Of a stretch of 46,585 nt of DNA, positions 33,396-44,459 are shown piece by piece (the stretch's first letter is position 1; every line of letters begins with the position of its first letter). The translations under genes were made by a program, and so were the position numbers. Source of the DNA: Gnetum montanum (Eukaryota > Streptophyta > Gnetopsida > Gnetales > Gnetaceae); assembly GCA_015680685.1 (NCBI GenBank), contig MNCI01010476.1, positions 143,902-190,486 on the forward strand, given 5' to 3'. Below the pieces are notes generated by a model. The model did not search any database. It was given only the letters and a program-made list of their open reading frames with translations, and was not told the origin of the DNA.

Positions 33396-34291
33396 TGATG
33401 GGCAGCGAGTATACCCTATGTCCAACCATACGAATTATAGTAATTTACATGCAATCCGATTGAATTCTACAAACCTTAAGTTCCTAAGTACACTATTTTT
33501 AGAATGTGAAATCTAACCGTGACGATCGTTGTCTTTCCAACTACACTTGTGAAGCTTAGTTGTATGGTTAAGTGTAATTAGGGTACACGATTTTTATTAT
33601 TTTATATTTTATTCATCTATGATTAACAATAACTTGAAACATAATTTATGAACCAATTCAACTAATTTGATTGCTAATTAATAACTAACTATCCTAACAT
33701 AAGTATCCAATCCAACTTTCCATACACATCCTAAATGCATACAACATTGTTGGGTTACCAAGTAGTAAGTACTGCTAGGATTACCAAGTGTTGTATGTTA
33801 TTCTTGAAGTGGTTTTACTTATGTGTTTAATCTATTTAGCTTAGTTAATTAATCAATTAAAGTCTAGTTTATCTTAATTAATTGCATAGTTAATAAAAAT
33901 AGTAAATGTATAAATCAATCATTAATCTATTCCAAATACTACAAGGTTTGATCAAAAGGCTTGTCTTTATTATCATTCACACTAGTGTGCTCAAGTACAT
34001 CAATGTTTGAATAAAGATCTGTACACTTTCTAACTCTTGTTGTAGGCACTCAAAAAAATATTCTAAATCTCAAATGATAAAATTACAAGAGCTCTGCTAC
34101 AACTATGATAAGAGATGCCATAAACATGATGAATGAGTGCGTATTTATAGACTTTATTGTGAAGTTGCATTGATGAGGCCTCGTAAATGTAGCAAACACT
34201 ACGTCGACATGGCCCCATCAATGGGACAACACCATGTCAATGAGGACTTGTCAATGAGGGCCCATCGATAGGACACTTTGATGCTTCATCA
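33396..34291 (-). repeat. 5' LTR of E2
   Basis: 896 bp. On the minus strand it starts TGATGAAGCATC at 34291 and ends GCTGCCCATCA at 33396. TATAAATA lies at 34149-34142 and AATAAA at 33971-33966. U3 carries ATCGATGGG/CCCATTGATGGGG-type inverted repeats instead of the GATATCGCG array. U5 has the two GGTAA modules (about 33735-33795) and the lineage end TTCGTATGGTTGGACATAGG. Confidence 0.9.
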
Positions 34292-34768
34292 GATACTAAA
34301 TGGAGTTTGTTAAAAATCCTAACAAAGAAATTTTTATTTGTTTCATTAATTTCGCAAAAATATATGATTTAGTGGTTCACACAAATCTTTGGTTACACTT
34401 TCCTAAATTGGCCTCCCTTTAGAATTGGTTGTAGCAACTTAAAGATTGTACGATGAAGTGATTATTTAAATTATAGATAGTAATTTAGAGAAAAAAATTT
34501 AATTCAAGGAAAAAATTGGAGTTAAGCAAGGTTGTCCACTTTCTTCAATTCTCTTTAGTATCTTTATTGATGAAATGCAGGAATGGTTATGTAAGGAGCA
34601 AGATAGTTATGTTATTAAAATTAGATCCCAAGTAGTGAATCTTGTTTTGTATGCAAGTGATGATACCTTGAATTTTACTACTGCATAACACATCCAAAAT
34701 ATGCTGCAAATTCTAAAATATTATTGTCACTCATTTGGTCTTTTTATGAATATAATTGATTTTTGGTA
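34292..34768 (+). pseudogene. LINE relic (plus strand), part 2 of 3: RT core
   Basis: Starts with the right GATAC target duplication of E2 (34292-34296). It continues the RT: NPNKEIFICFINFAKIYDLV (about 34316-34375), RLYDEVII (about 34445), KIGVKQGCPLSSILFSIFID (34511-34570) and YASDDTLNF (34650-34676, the catalytic box, with ASDD for ADD), then FGLFMNI. This is a non-LTR RT by its GVKQGCPLS and xxDD context. Cut at 34768 by E4. Confidence 0.88.
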
Positions 34769-35649
34769 TGATGAATCATGCTTTTCCATGCCCCGATATC
34801 AAGTACATGATATCGGGTATGCAATACCACAGCCTAGATACAATATCGTATACACGATATCATAATTCCTATGTTAGCCTATAAATATAACACTCAGGTG
34901 CACAGGGAAGGAGTCTTTTGTTAGTTCATTAGTCAGTCCTTTTTATCAGTCTTTAGTCTTTAGTTAATTTTCAATTTCCAGTTCTTTCCCAAGTGCATGC
35001 CTACAATGTGATGCTTATAATTATATGAAACCTTTGTTCAAGTGTGACGTACTTAGATGCACACACAATCAACAATAAAGATCAAGATTACTCCATCATT
35101 GTAGCATTCACTTGGCTTTTAATTATTTTAATTATTCATTTATTATTTATTGTTGTTTTCTTAGTTAATATTTCTTTTATTGTCATCTACTACTCTTTTT
35201 TTTAATGTAGAATGAGTACACTTTAATCACAAACATTTAAGTGTAACTACATGGTAACCCAGTAGTGTATTGAGTAGTGCTTCGAGCAATGTGTGCTTGG
35301 TAATCCCAGAAGTAGTACACGAAGTCAAAGATGTGTATAGATGATTAAGGACAAATGCTCATTGCACTTAGGCTAGCTTATATCTTATTTCCTATTGCTC
35401 ATTAGATTAATTAAGTTATTTCTTATTGTCCTCAAGAGTAGCATAGTAATAGAAACCACATCATACATCTCACTCTCGACTAAACCATACGTGACAAAGA
35501 AAATACTAGTCTAGGTGGGAAGACAGCAAACTATGATCAACGTATAACTGTCTAGGTGCCACAACTAGTCTATCTGTGGAGTTTGACTGGATCACGTGTA
35601 CACATTCATATTCGTATGGTTGAGCATAGGGGTACCTTGCTGCTCATCA
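34769..35649 (+). repeat. 5' LTR of E4
   Basis: 881 bp, TGATGAATC..CTCATCA. U3 carries four GATATC-like motifs (GATATCAAGTACATGATATC and ATATCGTATACACGATATC at about 34793-34863), TATAAATA at 34880-34887 and AATAAA at 35074-35079. U5 has GGTAACCCAGTAGTG and GGTAATCCCAGAAGTAG. Confidence 0.92.
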
Positions 35650-35650
35650 T

Positions 35651-35668
35651 TGGCACCATTGCTGGGGA
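35651..35668 (+). promoter_or_regulatory. Primer-binding site of E4 (tRNA-Asp type)
   Basis: TGGCACCATTGCTGGGGA; only three differences from the tRNA-Asp complement, all transitions. The best preserved PBS in the window. Confidence 0.82.
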
Positions 35669-35783
35669 TGGTGCTAGTTATATAGATTAGTTATATCATG
35701 CAAGATTGCTATAACATGGTATTAATGATATATCTTTTAGAAAAAGAAATTAAATTTAATTAAGTCAAACACAATTCACGACA

Positions 35784-38138
35784 ATGTCTCTTTCACAAGA
35801 TAGTGATAATGCAACAACTAGCAAGGCAATTCATTGGAGAACCAACAAAATTTATGATGAAGAAGAAGTTTGAAGTACTCAATCTTATGCAGGAGTTTCA
35901 TATGTTCATAGACATCCCAATGTTACTCAAGGACTTTTGTCATCCAAGCCAGAAACCTCTAGTGAAGATGGGATATCCCCTAGAATGAGGGGGCATGTCA
36001 GGCCTAGGACCTTCTCAATGGTTAGCAAGAGTACATTAGGGGATGATTGGGAAACCAACAAAAGTCATGATGAGTCTTCCAGTTCCCTCTCTTCCTCTAC
36101 TCTTTCAACATCAGGGCATGACATGGATGACTATTCCTTAAGGGATCAAACTCAAAATAAAAATTGAACCCACAGGCAAAATCAAGAACACCAACATGAA
36201 CATAGGCAACATTGTCCCAACTCATGAACTCACAACCTGTTTAGTGATGATGAACCCCTGCTAGCCACTAAGAGCCTAATGCATATAACAAAGGCCATTT
36301 AGATATCTTGCAAGCATTGCAAGGAAAGCTGTCTACCCAAGCTTGATTTAAAAAACTTTCCTAAGTTCTCAGGAGGCTATGATTTAGATCCACAACATCA
36401 TTTACAAGCCTTCCATGATGCCTATGTATGGAATAACATTGAGAATGGATGGAAAAGGCTTAAGCTCTTCCCTATGATACTTGTGGGCCAAGAAAAAGTG
36501 TGGTACAAGTCTTTAAAATTGAATTCAATTCACCATTGGCCTACAATGGTAGAACTCTTCAACGAAAGATATTAAACCTGTGCAAGAGTGTTAGCCTTGA
36601 GGAGACAAATTCAAGATTGGAAACAAGGGCAACATGAACCATTGGACATGGCCTTAAAAAGATATTACTCATTGTTAAACAAATGCCTAAGCCATGGGTT
36701 CTCCAAGGAAAGGCTAATGTGTCACATCATGGATGGGCTTCGTAATGAAATGAGGGAGACCCTAGGGATGTATGTCCTAGGTCAACTATTTGAACTATGA
36801 ACCCACCAACTCCAAGAGCTTATTAAGCATGTAGCAAAAAAATAAGGAGAAATAGCCAAATGGGAGAATGTTAAAAAATCTCAACAAGACCAAACTCTTA
36901 AAGTAACAAAGGTCCATAATCATGAAGAGTAGAAATCAACTCACCGTGAGCAGGTGGAACCACCCCCATCTTTGCCAATGCTAAAATCACTAGATGAAAT
37001 CAAGGAAAAGATCAATAAGATGATGGAATGGGTACATGAAAAATGTGGAGAATATGCAAACATTATTAAAGGGAGAACCACACAAGATAACTCTAACAAC
37101 TAGAACAAATTGAGAATACCAAACCTAGAAACAGGATAGAACGCCATTTGACCATTGGAAAGAAGGGCTGAAGAAAATAAGGATAGGGGTTCAAATACAA
37201 ATCATAAGTATCAATGTGAGATTTTCTTGTACGATCACCCTAAAGACCAATGCCCAATCTTGTCACACTTACATGAGCATTGGGAAAGAATGCTACATCC
37301 AGATTTCATACAGAAGTATTGTGTTCAACTGTAGTGGAAAAGCCCCCAGTTGTGGGGAAAGCCACTGCCAAACTGGTCACACCCTTCATATCACTCAAAA
37401 TCAAGTGCTTATTATGTTCAACACCCTATTTCTCTAGCTAGATCAACATCCTCTACTTCACCTTATCATTATCACTTTCATGAGTATCATCAACCCATGT
37501 CCTCTCCTATAGGATCACCACCACATGTTCCTTACATTTCTCCTTACTCTCAATATTCTCATCCTTCACCTCCTTCTACATCACCACCAGTAGTATCGAA
37601 AGGTTTTTCACCACAACACTAATTAATAAAAATTACTTTTGTTGCCACTATCAACAACAATTGGAATCCTCCACATCATCAAAAGCATCCTTTCTTTATG
37701 CATGGTCATAGAAAGAGACAGCATAGCTCTGAAACAACTGCATCCTCTGACTCAACACAAGCCCAGCACTATGATGCACCTTTCTCTTCAAACACAACAC
37801 CTCCTATTACCTTATCTAGGCCACCAATTAACACTTCAACAACCACACAAGCTAATGAATATAAAAACATGAAGGGACATATCAATCCTTGCATACCATC
37901 TTATGGTCATGGATGCCATAGTGGATCAACTCCTTATCACATGACCAAATCTTATAATCTGCCCCACTATGCCTACTTTAATTAAGTGTGTAAACCCCAG
38001 TTTGGGTACATTCCTACCACCACATCAAAAAACACCTTGTGGTTTGGATATGACCAAACCCCAATATTTCCAACATGCATGGATCCTAACTTTCCATTTA
38101 TTAATTCTCACCATGATCAAATGTTAGAAAACAAGTAG
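35784..38138 (+). pseudogene. gag: E4 gag, one frame with several stops
   Basis: ATG at 35784 (MSLSQDSDNATTSKAIHW). A Ser-rich linker (about 36080-36130), absent from E3, precedes the core at about 36350-36800: FPKFSGGYDLDPQHHLQAFH, VWYKSLKLNSI, LRRQIQDWKQGQHEPLDMAL and LMCHIMDGLRNEMRETLGMY. The knuckle region is CEIFLYDHPKDQC (37216-37254), with the second Cys replaced by Phe as in E3; this shared loss predates both copies. A Pro/Tyr/His/Ser tail (37350-38138) closes the protein. The frame is constant for about 2.35 kb, broken by stops such as TGA in EEEV(stop)STQ. No protease follows. Confidence 0.82.
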
Positions 38139-39555
38139 AATTAGTAAATGTTTTTCCTTTTTTTTTTTTTTTGATTTTACAAATTTTTTTTTCAATTTTT
38201 CATTTTTCAATTTTTCATTTTATCTTTTTGAGGGTAATCTAATTTGTGAATCAAATACTCATGTGACCAATTGGTTGAGGTGTTGTTCTATGCTATCAAG
38301 TCACAAGTGACTAATTATTTGAACAGTGAGCCCACAACATCCACCCACCCATTCTATTAATAAGAGGTTCTTACTCTAGGTATGATGATATTCATATTAT
38401 CATCAAAACTTAAAGTAACTTTGTACCCATTATGCCCAGAACCAACAGTGATAGACTAAGCAGGAATGGCAAGGGTGTGACATCAAGGGGACTTGTGGAT
38501 TCTCTTTGGTGGCATCTGTATGTGCTATCATGTAGTTTGGTTGTACTAAGACCCTTCTAGATCTAATGAGAAATGGTAGTAAGAGTTGTAATAAAGGCAC
38601 TCAATAAAGGAACTCAATGTTAATTAAAGGGTCCCATTGGAAAGACATGCATCCATTCCTAAAGTTTGGTGGCTTCTCTGGATCACCTTTGGGAAACACA
38701 AAGTGCAAAAACTAGCCAGAAGAAGAAAATGATAAGGAGAAAAAAAAGCAAGAGAAAAAATAAGAAATGAAGCAGAAAAGAAAAGGCCAAAAACATCATG
38801 CTACAAACAAATTTAAATCACTCCTCCCTTGTGAAAAATGCTAAGTGATTGTATGCCTTGCTGTCATGCTCTTATGGTTGTCTATCATCGAGATGAAATA
38901 ATGTGATGTCACTTATCAAAGGTATGGACTTGGTTTTAATCTTGGAGTGAAAGGCTAATGGTACTTTAATCATGCACAATACTTAGGATTCATTGTACCC
39001 AGGGTAAGTTACCTCACGTCCTGATCTTTACAATATTTTCTGTAATTTATGTCTTCTCACCATCTAAGTACTTCTAACTTGTGTCTTATGTGACATAGAA
39101 TTCATACTTCATCATGGTGGTATTTAACATGTGCGTGTTTTGTTGCACCAGTGCAAATTGCATTTAACCCTTCTAGTGCCTACAGACATTTTTAGGCGTG
39201 GTTACGTAAAGGGATGATAGGTTGGAACTTACTTTGGGGAGGATCCACTTGTGTAACTTTTGTAATTTGTACTTTTTGCACACCACCACATCATCTTCTA
39301 CCCTCCAAGTACTCCATTGTCAAATCTATTCTTTCCCTTATCATCATTTTAATCAAGCATTCCTTAAAACCACTAAATGTCCTTTTTCCTCACCATTTTC
39401 AAAGAACTTCATTGTATAACTCCACTTCATTACACTTTCAGTGCCTTAATTTCCACTTGACATTACCCCAAACCTTTCAAATCTACCTCAAATCCTCTAT
39501 TTTTTTCCATAAAAACTTGAAAAATCATCACTTTTACTAAGTACCCTATTTTGGA
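38139..39555 (+). other. E4 spacer between gag and internal promoter
   Basis: No gene. GGTGTGACATCAAGGGGACT at 38474-38493 and CTTACTTTGGGGAGGATCCA at 39228-39247 are the conserved noncoding blocks. A T-run (about 38156-38172) lies just after gag. Open frames at 39214-39540 are not conserved in E3. Confidence 0.6.
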
Positions 39556-39650
39556 TAGGACACGATATTGAGTACCTGGTATCAGTTCTGACACAATATC
39601 TAGTACCCAGTATCAGGTCCAATGCGATATCATGTCTATAAAAAGTATAT
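39556..39650 (+). promoter_or_regulatory. Internal U3-like promoter cluster of E4
   Basis: CACGATATTGAGTACCTGGT, ACACAATATCTAGTACCCAG and AATGCGATATCATGTC, then TATAAAAA at 39637-39644. It parallels the E4 U3 (GATATCAAGTACATG .. ACAATATCGTATACACGATA .. TATAAATA) and the internal cluster of E3 at the same place in the element. No LTR termini surround it. Confidence 0.6.
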
Positions 39651-40191
39651 ATTTGGGGCCCCCATGTGCTACATGAGTCATTTTCAATAGTTGATGCGGG
39701 GGGGGGGGCGTGGGTGGTGGTTGGGGTCATTCAAATTTTCTTCCATGATTTTTGCAATTTGAGAAGTCTAAAATTCAACCGTCAATATTTCATTCTTTGG
39801 CTCTCTGATCTCTTTTCTGATCGAACCTAATTAAACCTAGAGTGTTTAACTTAGTCGTGGAGGAGGGGTATAGTAGAATTTGTGCATAACTTTTTCAAAA
39901 TTTTCTATCCCCCAAAGGATATCATAGGGGTAAGTACTATTAGGAAATATTAAAAACTCATGCTAAACTAATTTTCTTCCTTCACCCAAATCACTTAAAT
40001 TATTATAGGAGTTACTTGAGTAGATTAGGCCCAACATTAAAACTTTTTAGGGGAACTTCCTTGAAAAATTTCTAACTCTAAAATCACACTAAACAAAGAA
40101 TTAAACATTTATTAAAGGCAATGAGTAAGGTATGAGATAATTAAATTTCTTTAAATAACTTTACTAATAATTAATCTTTGTGTGATTCTAG
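39651..40191 (+). other. Leader between internal promoter and ORF2 in E4
   Basis: No gene. It contains an 11-G run (39698-39708), the block CTAGAGTGTTTAACTTAGTC followed by GTGGAGGAGGGGTA (shared with E3), and at the end TTACTAATAATT then TGTGATTCTAG directly before the ORF2 start. That end fits a plant 3' splice site with branch point. Confidence 0.45.
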
Positions 40192-42980
40192 GTGGCCCCT
40201 AAACAAGGACAACAAGGAGGACTTTCTCAAGGTGTAGCTAAATACCTGAGAAGAGGTAGAGGCCAAGGACCTCATGCAAAACATGCAGAATGGGAAGCAC
40301 AATTATTCAGCATCCATCAAGAAACCCCTATCACTGCACAATTTGGCCAAGCAAAAGTTCGAGAGGTCAAGGCATCAGAACAAGGACAACATCTCATGTT
40401 GTCCCCAGAATGTGTTCAAGTTATTAGAGAAAGGTCCACATCCTCACCATGATTGTGGAACTTAATTTTGGGCCTTTTACCAAATTCACCCCTAAACCAA
40501 TCAAGGATCTACTCAAGGGATCTCCACTATGGCCTATCCTCTTGGAGAGTGGAGAATGGTATTTGGGTGAAACCTATTAATTTTGGCACAATAAAGAAGA
40601 AGGCACCACCGTCGATATTGGTGGAATTTTAGTTGATTTCTCCACAAAGGCCATTGCTAAAGTTCTAAATCTTCCAAATACAAGGCCTAAAGTTGCTCAT
40701 TTGTTCACTCACTCCAATGCAGATGCAAAAAGAGTTTGGTTAAAAAGGGTGTATGGAAAAGAAGACAAGACATATGGAGAGTTAACCCTTGAAGAGAGAA
40801 TTTACTTTGAAATTGGCACCTATCATATTTTCTCAACAAAGGGGTTAAACAGAATTTCTACCTATGTAGCCAAAGTAAGTGCAATTTTGATGGGCAAGGT
40901 TGATGCCAATTTGCCCCATCTATATTTAATAGAAATATTAAGGCAATTTGAAGAATGGAAGATAAGAAAGTTCACACTACCCTTTCCATGTCTAATCAAG
41001 AAGCTGTGCTGACGTGCTGGAATTCTGGGGTACACTAATGATGTCCTCAAAAAAGCTTAAAATGCTTCATATGCTAAATAACTTAAGCCACTAGCATCGA
41101 GAAAAGATGTTGGTGAGATGTTGGAGCCTAAACAAGAATAGATGGTTCAACCCACTACACCTCAAATAGCAGGGCCTAGCCAACTTCTAGACACAAGGCT
41201 CAGCCAACAACAAAAAGAAGGGCCTAGCACATAACCCACAGGCCAACAAAACCAGCAACTGCCACTGCCATCACAAGATTATTGACCGTGGATGAGCCAT
41301 CTCAGGGTTATTACAAAGACAGTTAGTTAGGGAAGTAGAGATGAGGTTAACCTCTTTAAGTTAATTGATGATGCTATACATCAATTGATCCTACAAGGGT
41401 GAGGTCTCAATTCAAATAGGAGTAGGGGAATCACATTGGTCACAATAGATCTCTGGAAATGCTGCATCATTCCAAGTACAATTAGAAACTGATGAATGTG
41501 CCACAGTAGTGTTCATGCAACACCAAGATGGAGCTAGAGCAGTAGAGGTGGTCGTCAACCACATCAAAGAATGTTTTAACATCCTTATTGTGCCATCGAC
41601 AGATTTCACAAGAGCACGTGATGCTCAAGTTCTGGCTAGTACCTCAATGACTTCTGTGTAACATGAGGATGCTTTGGATCACTTGCTGCAAATAGGACAA
41701 GTAATGATGTCCTTATTTGACATCCCCCAAGATTTCATAGTGGCACAATCAAACCTCATCTCCATTAAAGGAAATTTAATCATGGCTGAGGTTAGGGCCA
41801 AACATGCAAAAGATGAGTTGCAGAGACTCCAAGAAAAGTTTGTCGTCCTACAAGTTGAACAGTGGGATTTGGCCCAACTTGTTGTAGCCGATCAGTTAGA
41901 ATCATTTAGGATAGAGTAGTTAAATAAGTTGTTAGTGGAGAATAAAAGGGTGGAAATGGAAAAAGAGAAGGCTGATTAGGATGCTTCAAAAGCACAAGCT
42001 CAGACATATGCACGTGTAAAAGCTCTCAAGGCCTTACAAGAAGAGAATAAACTCCTTGCTGCCAAAAGTCTTTGATTGATGACAGTTAAAAAATAGAAGA
42101 ATGTTCTCAAAGAAAGTTTTCAACAAATGCAAGAAAAACTAATAAGAATCAACTAGGATATAAGTCACTTAGCTAGAGAAAACAGAACCCTCTCAATGAA
42201 GAAGGTACAAGCCATCTAGCAGAAGATAGCCATTAAAATAAGCACATGGAAACATGAGGCTAAGAGGCATGAAAAATTAGAGCACTTTCATGACTAGGTG
42301 GAAATGTATAAGGGAATCATTGAAAAAGAGATCCATATGGCTAAGGACCACATTAATTCTTTTAGAGCTCAACACACTGATTGGCAAGCCATACTGGACA
42401 CTTATGCCTTTGTCCACCAAGTAGAATTGAAAAGTTGGGACCTGCAAATCCAAGATCTCACAAAGTACATAGAGTTGGCAAATCTATGGTATGCTAACTT
42501 GGCCATGTTAATAGCAGGGCACCCAAGAACTGAGCTAGAGAAGTAGGTAGCTATCACCTATGCTAAATATGAGACAAAGTTTGCAGAACATAGGAAGACA
42601 TTGTAAAGACTAGAGGTAGCAAACTCTGAACTAGAGGTGGTAAAGGCTAGCTACCAAGGTCAAAAAGACATAGCAATAAAACTGGCTCAATGGCTTATGG
42701 ATTATTAGGAATTCATAGACAAATCCAAAGCCTATGAGGAGGAATGATGGCTATTTGTAGCATGGTCTATCAAATCCAATCAAATGTTCTCGCAACTACC
42801 ATGCCCGTGGGAATTGCCGACTCCATCAAACATTGGAACATTAGCATGGATGGCACATGATCCTTGAACAAAGGAGGAAAAACTTTAGGACTCCTTCAAA
42901 AGTATCCATTTCAGAATCCTAGAGCATAGGATAAAAGAAAGAAGCCTATGAAGGAACCACCACCACCAGAAACCACATGA
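40192..42980 (+). pseudogene. E4 ORF2: plant-transposon domain plus long coiled coil
   Basis: Begins GTGGCCCCTAAACAAGG where E3 has ATGGCCCC, so the start codon is mutated, or translation began upstream after splicing. N-terminal MAPKQGQQGGLSQGVAKYLR is basic and Gln-rich. The domain spans about 40480-41012: LLKGSPLWPILLESGEWYLG, VDIGGILVDFSTKAIAKVLN, YGKEDKTYGELTLEERIYFE, STYVAKVSAILMGKVDANLP and FTLPFPCLIKKLC. A frameshift near 40452 splits it. A Gln/Pro linker (41140-41290) leads to about 480 residues of heptad-rich helix (41670-42720), including ELQRLQEKFVVLQVEQWDLA and HINSFRAQHTDWQAILDTYA. It ends PPPPETT, stop at 42978-42980. Homologous end to end with E3 ORF2 and with E2 ORF2. Confidence 0.75.
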
Positions 42981-43148
42981 GTTCCTTAAATTTTGTATTT
43001 TATGTTAGTGTCTAGATTTTGTTTCATCTAGTTCCACACTGCAACATGAAATAATACATAGTCATTCAATAATCCCATACCTATCCATTGTTTGTAATCA
43101 AATGAACTTGTTCCTCATTTTGTTTGACTCAAGGATAAGTTTTTATTC

Positions 43149-43161
43149 AATCATGCGGGTA
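43149..43161 (+). promoter_or_regulatory. Polypurine tract of E4
   Basis: AATCATGCGGGTA before the 3' LTR; the G-run is interrupted by a C. Preceded by CAATAATCCCATACCTATCC at about 43067. Confidence 0.8.
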
Positions 43162-44041
43162 TGATGAATCACAGTTTGCTAGGCCCCAATATCGAGTACA
43201 TGATATTAGGTATGTGATATCGCAGCCTGGATACAATATTGTATACATGATATCATGATTCCTATGTTAGCCTATAAATATAGCACTCAGTCACACAGAG
43301 AAGGAGTCTTTTGTCAGTTCATTAGTTAGTCCTTTTTGTCAATCTTTAGTCTTTAGTCAGTTTTCAGTTTTTAGTTTTTTCCCCAGTGCATGCCTATAGG
43401 GTGATGCTTGTAATTATATGGAACCTTTGTTCAAATGTGACATACTTGGACATGCATATGATCAACAATAAAGATTGAGATTACTTCATCATTGTAGATT
43501 CACTTAGCTTTTAATTGTTTTAATTATTTATTTATTATTTATTGTTGTTTTCTTAGTTAATATTTCTTTTATTGTCATCTACTACTCTTGTTCTTAATGT
43601 GGAATGAGTATGCTTTAATAATGAACATTTAAGTGTGACTACGTGGTAACCCAGTAGCATATTGAGTAGTGCTTCAAGTAATGTGCACTTGGTAATCCCA
43701 GAAGTAGTACATGAAGTCCAAGATTCATATGGATGATTAAGGATTGATGATCATCACACTTAGGCTAGCTTAGATCTTATTTCCTATTGCTCATTAGCTT
43801 AATTAAGTTATTTCTTATTATCCTCAAGAGTAGCATAGTAGTAGAAACCACATCATACACCTCACTCTGGACTAAACCATACGTGATAAAGCAAATACTA
43901 GTCTAGGTGGGAAGGCAATGAACTATAATCAATGTATAACTATCTAAGTGCCACAACTAGTCCATCCGCAGATTTCAACCAGATAGCACATACACACTCG
44001 TATTCATGTGGTTGAGCATAGGGGTACCTCACTGCTCATCA
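43162..44041 (+). repeat. 3' LTR of E4
   Basis: 880 bp, aligning with 34769-35649; TGATGAATC..GCTCATCA. TATAAATA at 43273-43280 and AATAAA at 43467-43472. Divergence from the 5' copy is around 10% by eye. Confidence 0.92.
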
Positions 44042-44459
44042 GGGTATAAGAAATATGTGTTATAATCTTCATTTTGGCAATACCAATGTGTAAATTGTAT
44101 ATTCTTTGAAATATTTGGGTCTCTTGATTTGGGTGTTAGCCTAGTATATTGTTTTAATAGCCTAGTAGTAAGATTCTTGGTTTGAAAGCTCCAAATCATG
44201 GGTTCAATTATGATGGGTTATGTTGAGTTATGAAATTCTAATTGGACTATATATCTTAAGGTGTACCTATATTACAATTATTTTGGTGTCTAATACGATC
44301 TAAATATTTGGGTCTCATTTATATGAATAATTATAAGAGGGGAAAGTCAATTAAATAAAAAATAATAAGAGGTTTTAAGACTTTGTATGCTTTCAAAAGC
44401 AAGTGTAGAGTTTAGGAATTTGGACTTGGAAGATCATAAAATAAATTTTTCTAAACTAT
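44042..44459 (+). pseudogene. LINE relic (plus strand), part 3 of 3: post-catalytic RT region
   Basis: Continues the LINE after E4. YSLKYLGL (44103-44123) is the KYLG motif that follows the RT fingers/thumb in this kind of LINE. It is interrupted by a SINE and resumes in frame at 44317 as IYMNNYKRGKSI. Then IIRGFKTLYAFKSKCRV (about 44363-44413) follows. The minus-strand LINE ends with the comparable CIKERIERG. The LTR of E5 cuts it at 44460. Confidence 0.8.
44124..44301 (+). mobile_element. tRNA-derived SINE flanked by a 15-bp target duplication
   Basis: A 178-bp insert between two identical 15-mers AAATATTTGGGTCTC (44109-44123 and 44302-44316). It has RNA polymerase III promoter-like boxes: A box TAGCCTAGTAGTA (about 44158-44170) and B box GGGTTCAATTATG (about 44200-44212), at tRNA-like spacing. 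Taking out the insert and one repeat restores the LINE frame (KYLGL then IYMNN). No long poly-A tail is seen at its 3' end. The boxes are read by eye and carry substitutions. Confidence 0.75.

Larger units (their letters stand above)
5376..34291 (-). mobile_element. E2: full-length Athila-like Ty3/gypsy element, host to nested E1 and E3
   Basis: Minus-strand element bounded by LTRs 33396-34291 (5') and 5376-6249 (3') and by exact GATAC duplications. Removing nested E1 (7,032 bp) and E3 (8,756 bp) leaves about 13.1 kb. Gene order along its strand is PBS, gag, PR, RT, RNase H, integrase, spacer, ORF2, hairpin, PPT. It is the only element in the window with a complete pol, so its family is the likely source of enzymes for E1, E3 and E4. 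It looks older than its inserts: LTR divergence is higher by eye, and catalytic residues are lost in PR, RT and IN. Its U3 lacks the GATATCGCG palindromes of the others. Confidence 0.9.
34769..44041 (+). mobile_element. E4: non-autonomous gag + ORF2 element inserted in the LINE
   Basis: 9,273 bp, LTRs 34769-35649 and 43162-44041. Flanks TGGTA (34764-34768) and GGGTA (44042-44046) are a target duplication with one change. Gene order is as in E3: PBS, gag, spacer, internal U3-like promoter, leader, ORF2, PPT, with no PR-RT-RH-IN. It lies in the LINE about 475 bp beyond E2 and is independent of it. Confidence 0.92.

Noticed and set aside
39698-39708. 11-G run as a functional G-quadruplex
   Set aside because: A single uninterrupted run, absent from E3 at the same place; it may even be a sequencing or assembly length artefact.
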